Source of the DNA: an uncultured Lachnospiraceae bacterium
Lineage (GTDB): Bacteria; Bacillota; Clostridia; Lachnospirales; Lachnospiraceae
Reading direction: 5' to 3'
DNA length: 64,000 nt
NCBI GenBank assembly: GCA_900551115.1
Contig: URUY01000014.1
Coordinates: 28,488 to 92,487, forward strand
The translations under genes were made by a program, and so were the position numbers. This document shows positions 63,992 through 64,000 of this stretch, piece after piece. The number at the start of each line of letters is the position of its first letter. Within the stretch, counting starts at the first letter, position 1. The notes under the pieces were generated by a model that saw nothing but the letters and a program-made list of their open reading frames with translations, was not told the DNA's origin and made no database searches.

Positions 63992-64000
63992 GTTGCTAAA

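Noticed and set aside
63867..64000. A further gene at the window end
   Set aside because: Only short frames and two hairpins were seen; no start with an RBS or known product.

Overview
The window is chromosomal DNA of a spore-forming, anaerobic, low-to-mid GC Firmicute, most likely of the Lachnospiraceae. The evidence is a complete eight-gene spoIIIA operon, spoIVB, a spoVB-like flippase, the clostridial gene order xseA-xseB-ispA-dxs-tlyA-nadK-argR-recN-spoIVB, rubrerythrin, a stand-alone glycyl-radical subunit and a Trp T-box. No rRNA or tRNA gene and no CRISPR array was seen. Most genes lie on the minus strand.

Layout. 1-4.2 kb is a nitrogen-assimilation block: the start of glutamate synthase gltB (minus, cut by the window edge), a divergent glutamine synthetase, and an ANTAR-domain regulator. 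Both leader regions hold hexaloop hairpins that overlap intrinsic terminators, so the ANTAR protein probably antiterminates both. 4.2-12.1 kb holds a GNAT enzyme, rqcH, a spoVB/MurJ-type flippase, glgA, a receiver-less Spo0A-like DNA-binding protein with a palindromic operator, and an FAD-dependent dehydrogenase. 12.2-24.7 kb is a carbohydrate-utilisation locus: three glycosidase-type enzymes, an LplABC-type ABC importer without an ATPase, and a divergent YesN/YesM two-component system. 24.7-35.4 kb is the conserved sporulation, isoprenoid and DNA-repair cluster. 35.4-35.8 kb holds an exact 26-bp-period tandem hairpin array joined to a cruciform element. 35.8-45.1 kb carries a transglutaminase-type lipoprotein, prfC, deoB and spoIIIAH to spoIIIAA. 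45.2-51.6 kb carries grcA, a lipoprotein, pnp, rpsO, trpS with its T-box, an orphan pilin and rubrerythrin.

51.8-56.2 kb contains a GH2 glycosidase, an ApbE-type flavinyltransferase lipoprotein and a divergent NusG-II protein/Gx-transporter pair. The last three resemble part of a flavin-based extracellular electron transfer module. From 56.2 kb to the end the DNA is more AT-rich and looks accessory. It has decayed genes (an ABC-2 permease with compensating frameshifts, a methyltransferase split around a GNAT gene, a Tn916-type integrase with three lesions), an excisionase, terminator-like direct repeats, and an HNH nuclease gene next to a SUKH-type immunity gene.

The best candidates for something new are the ANTAR leader circuit, the 26-bp hairpin array with its cruciform, a two-copy 3'-end element (53.7 and 59.6 kb) whose hairpin shows a compensatory base-pair change, and the HNH/SUKH pair.
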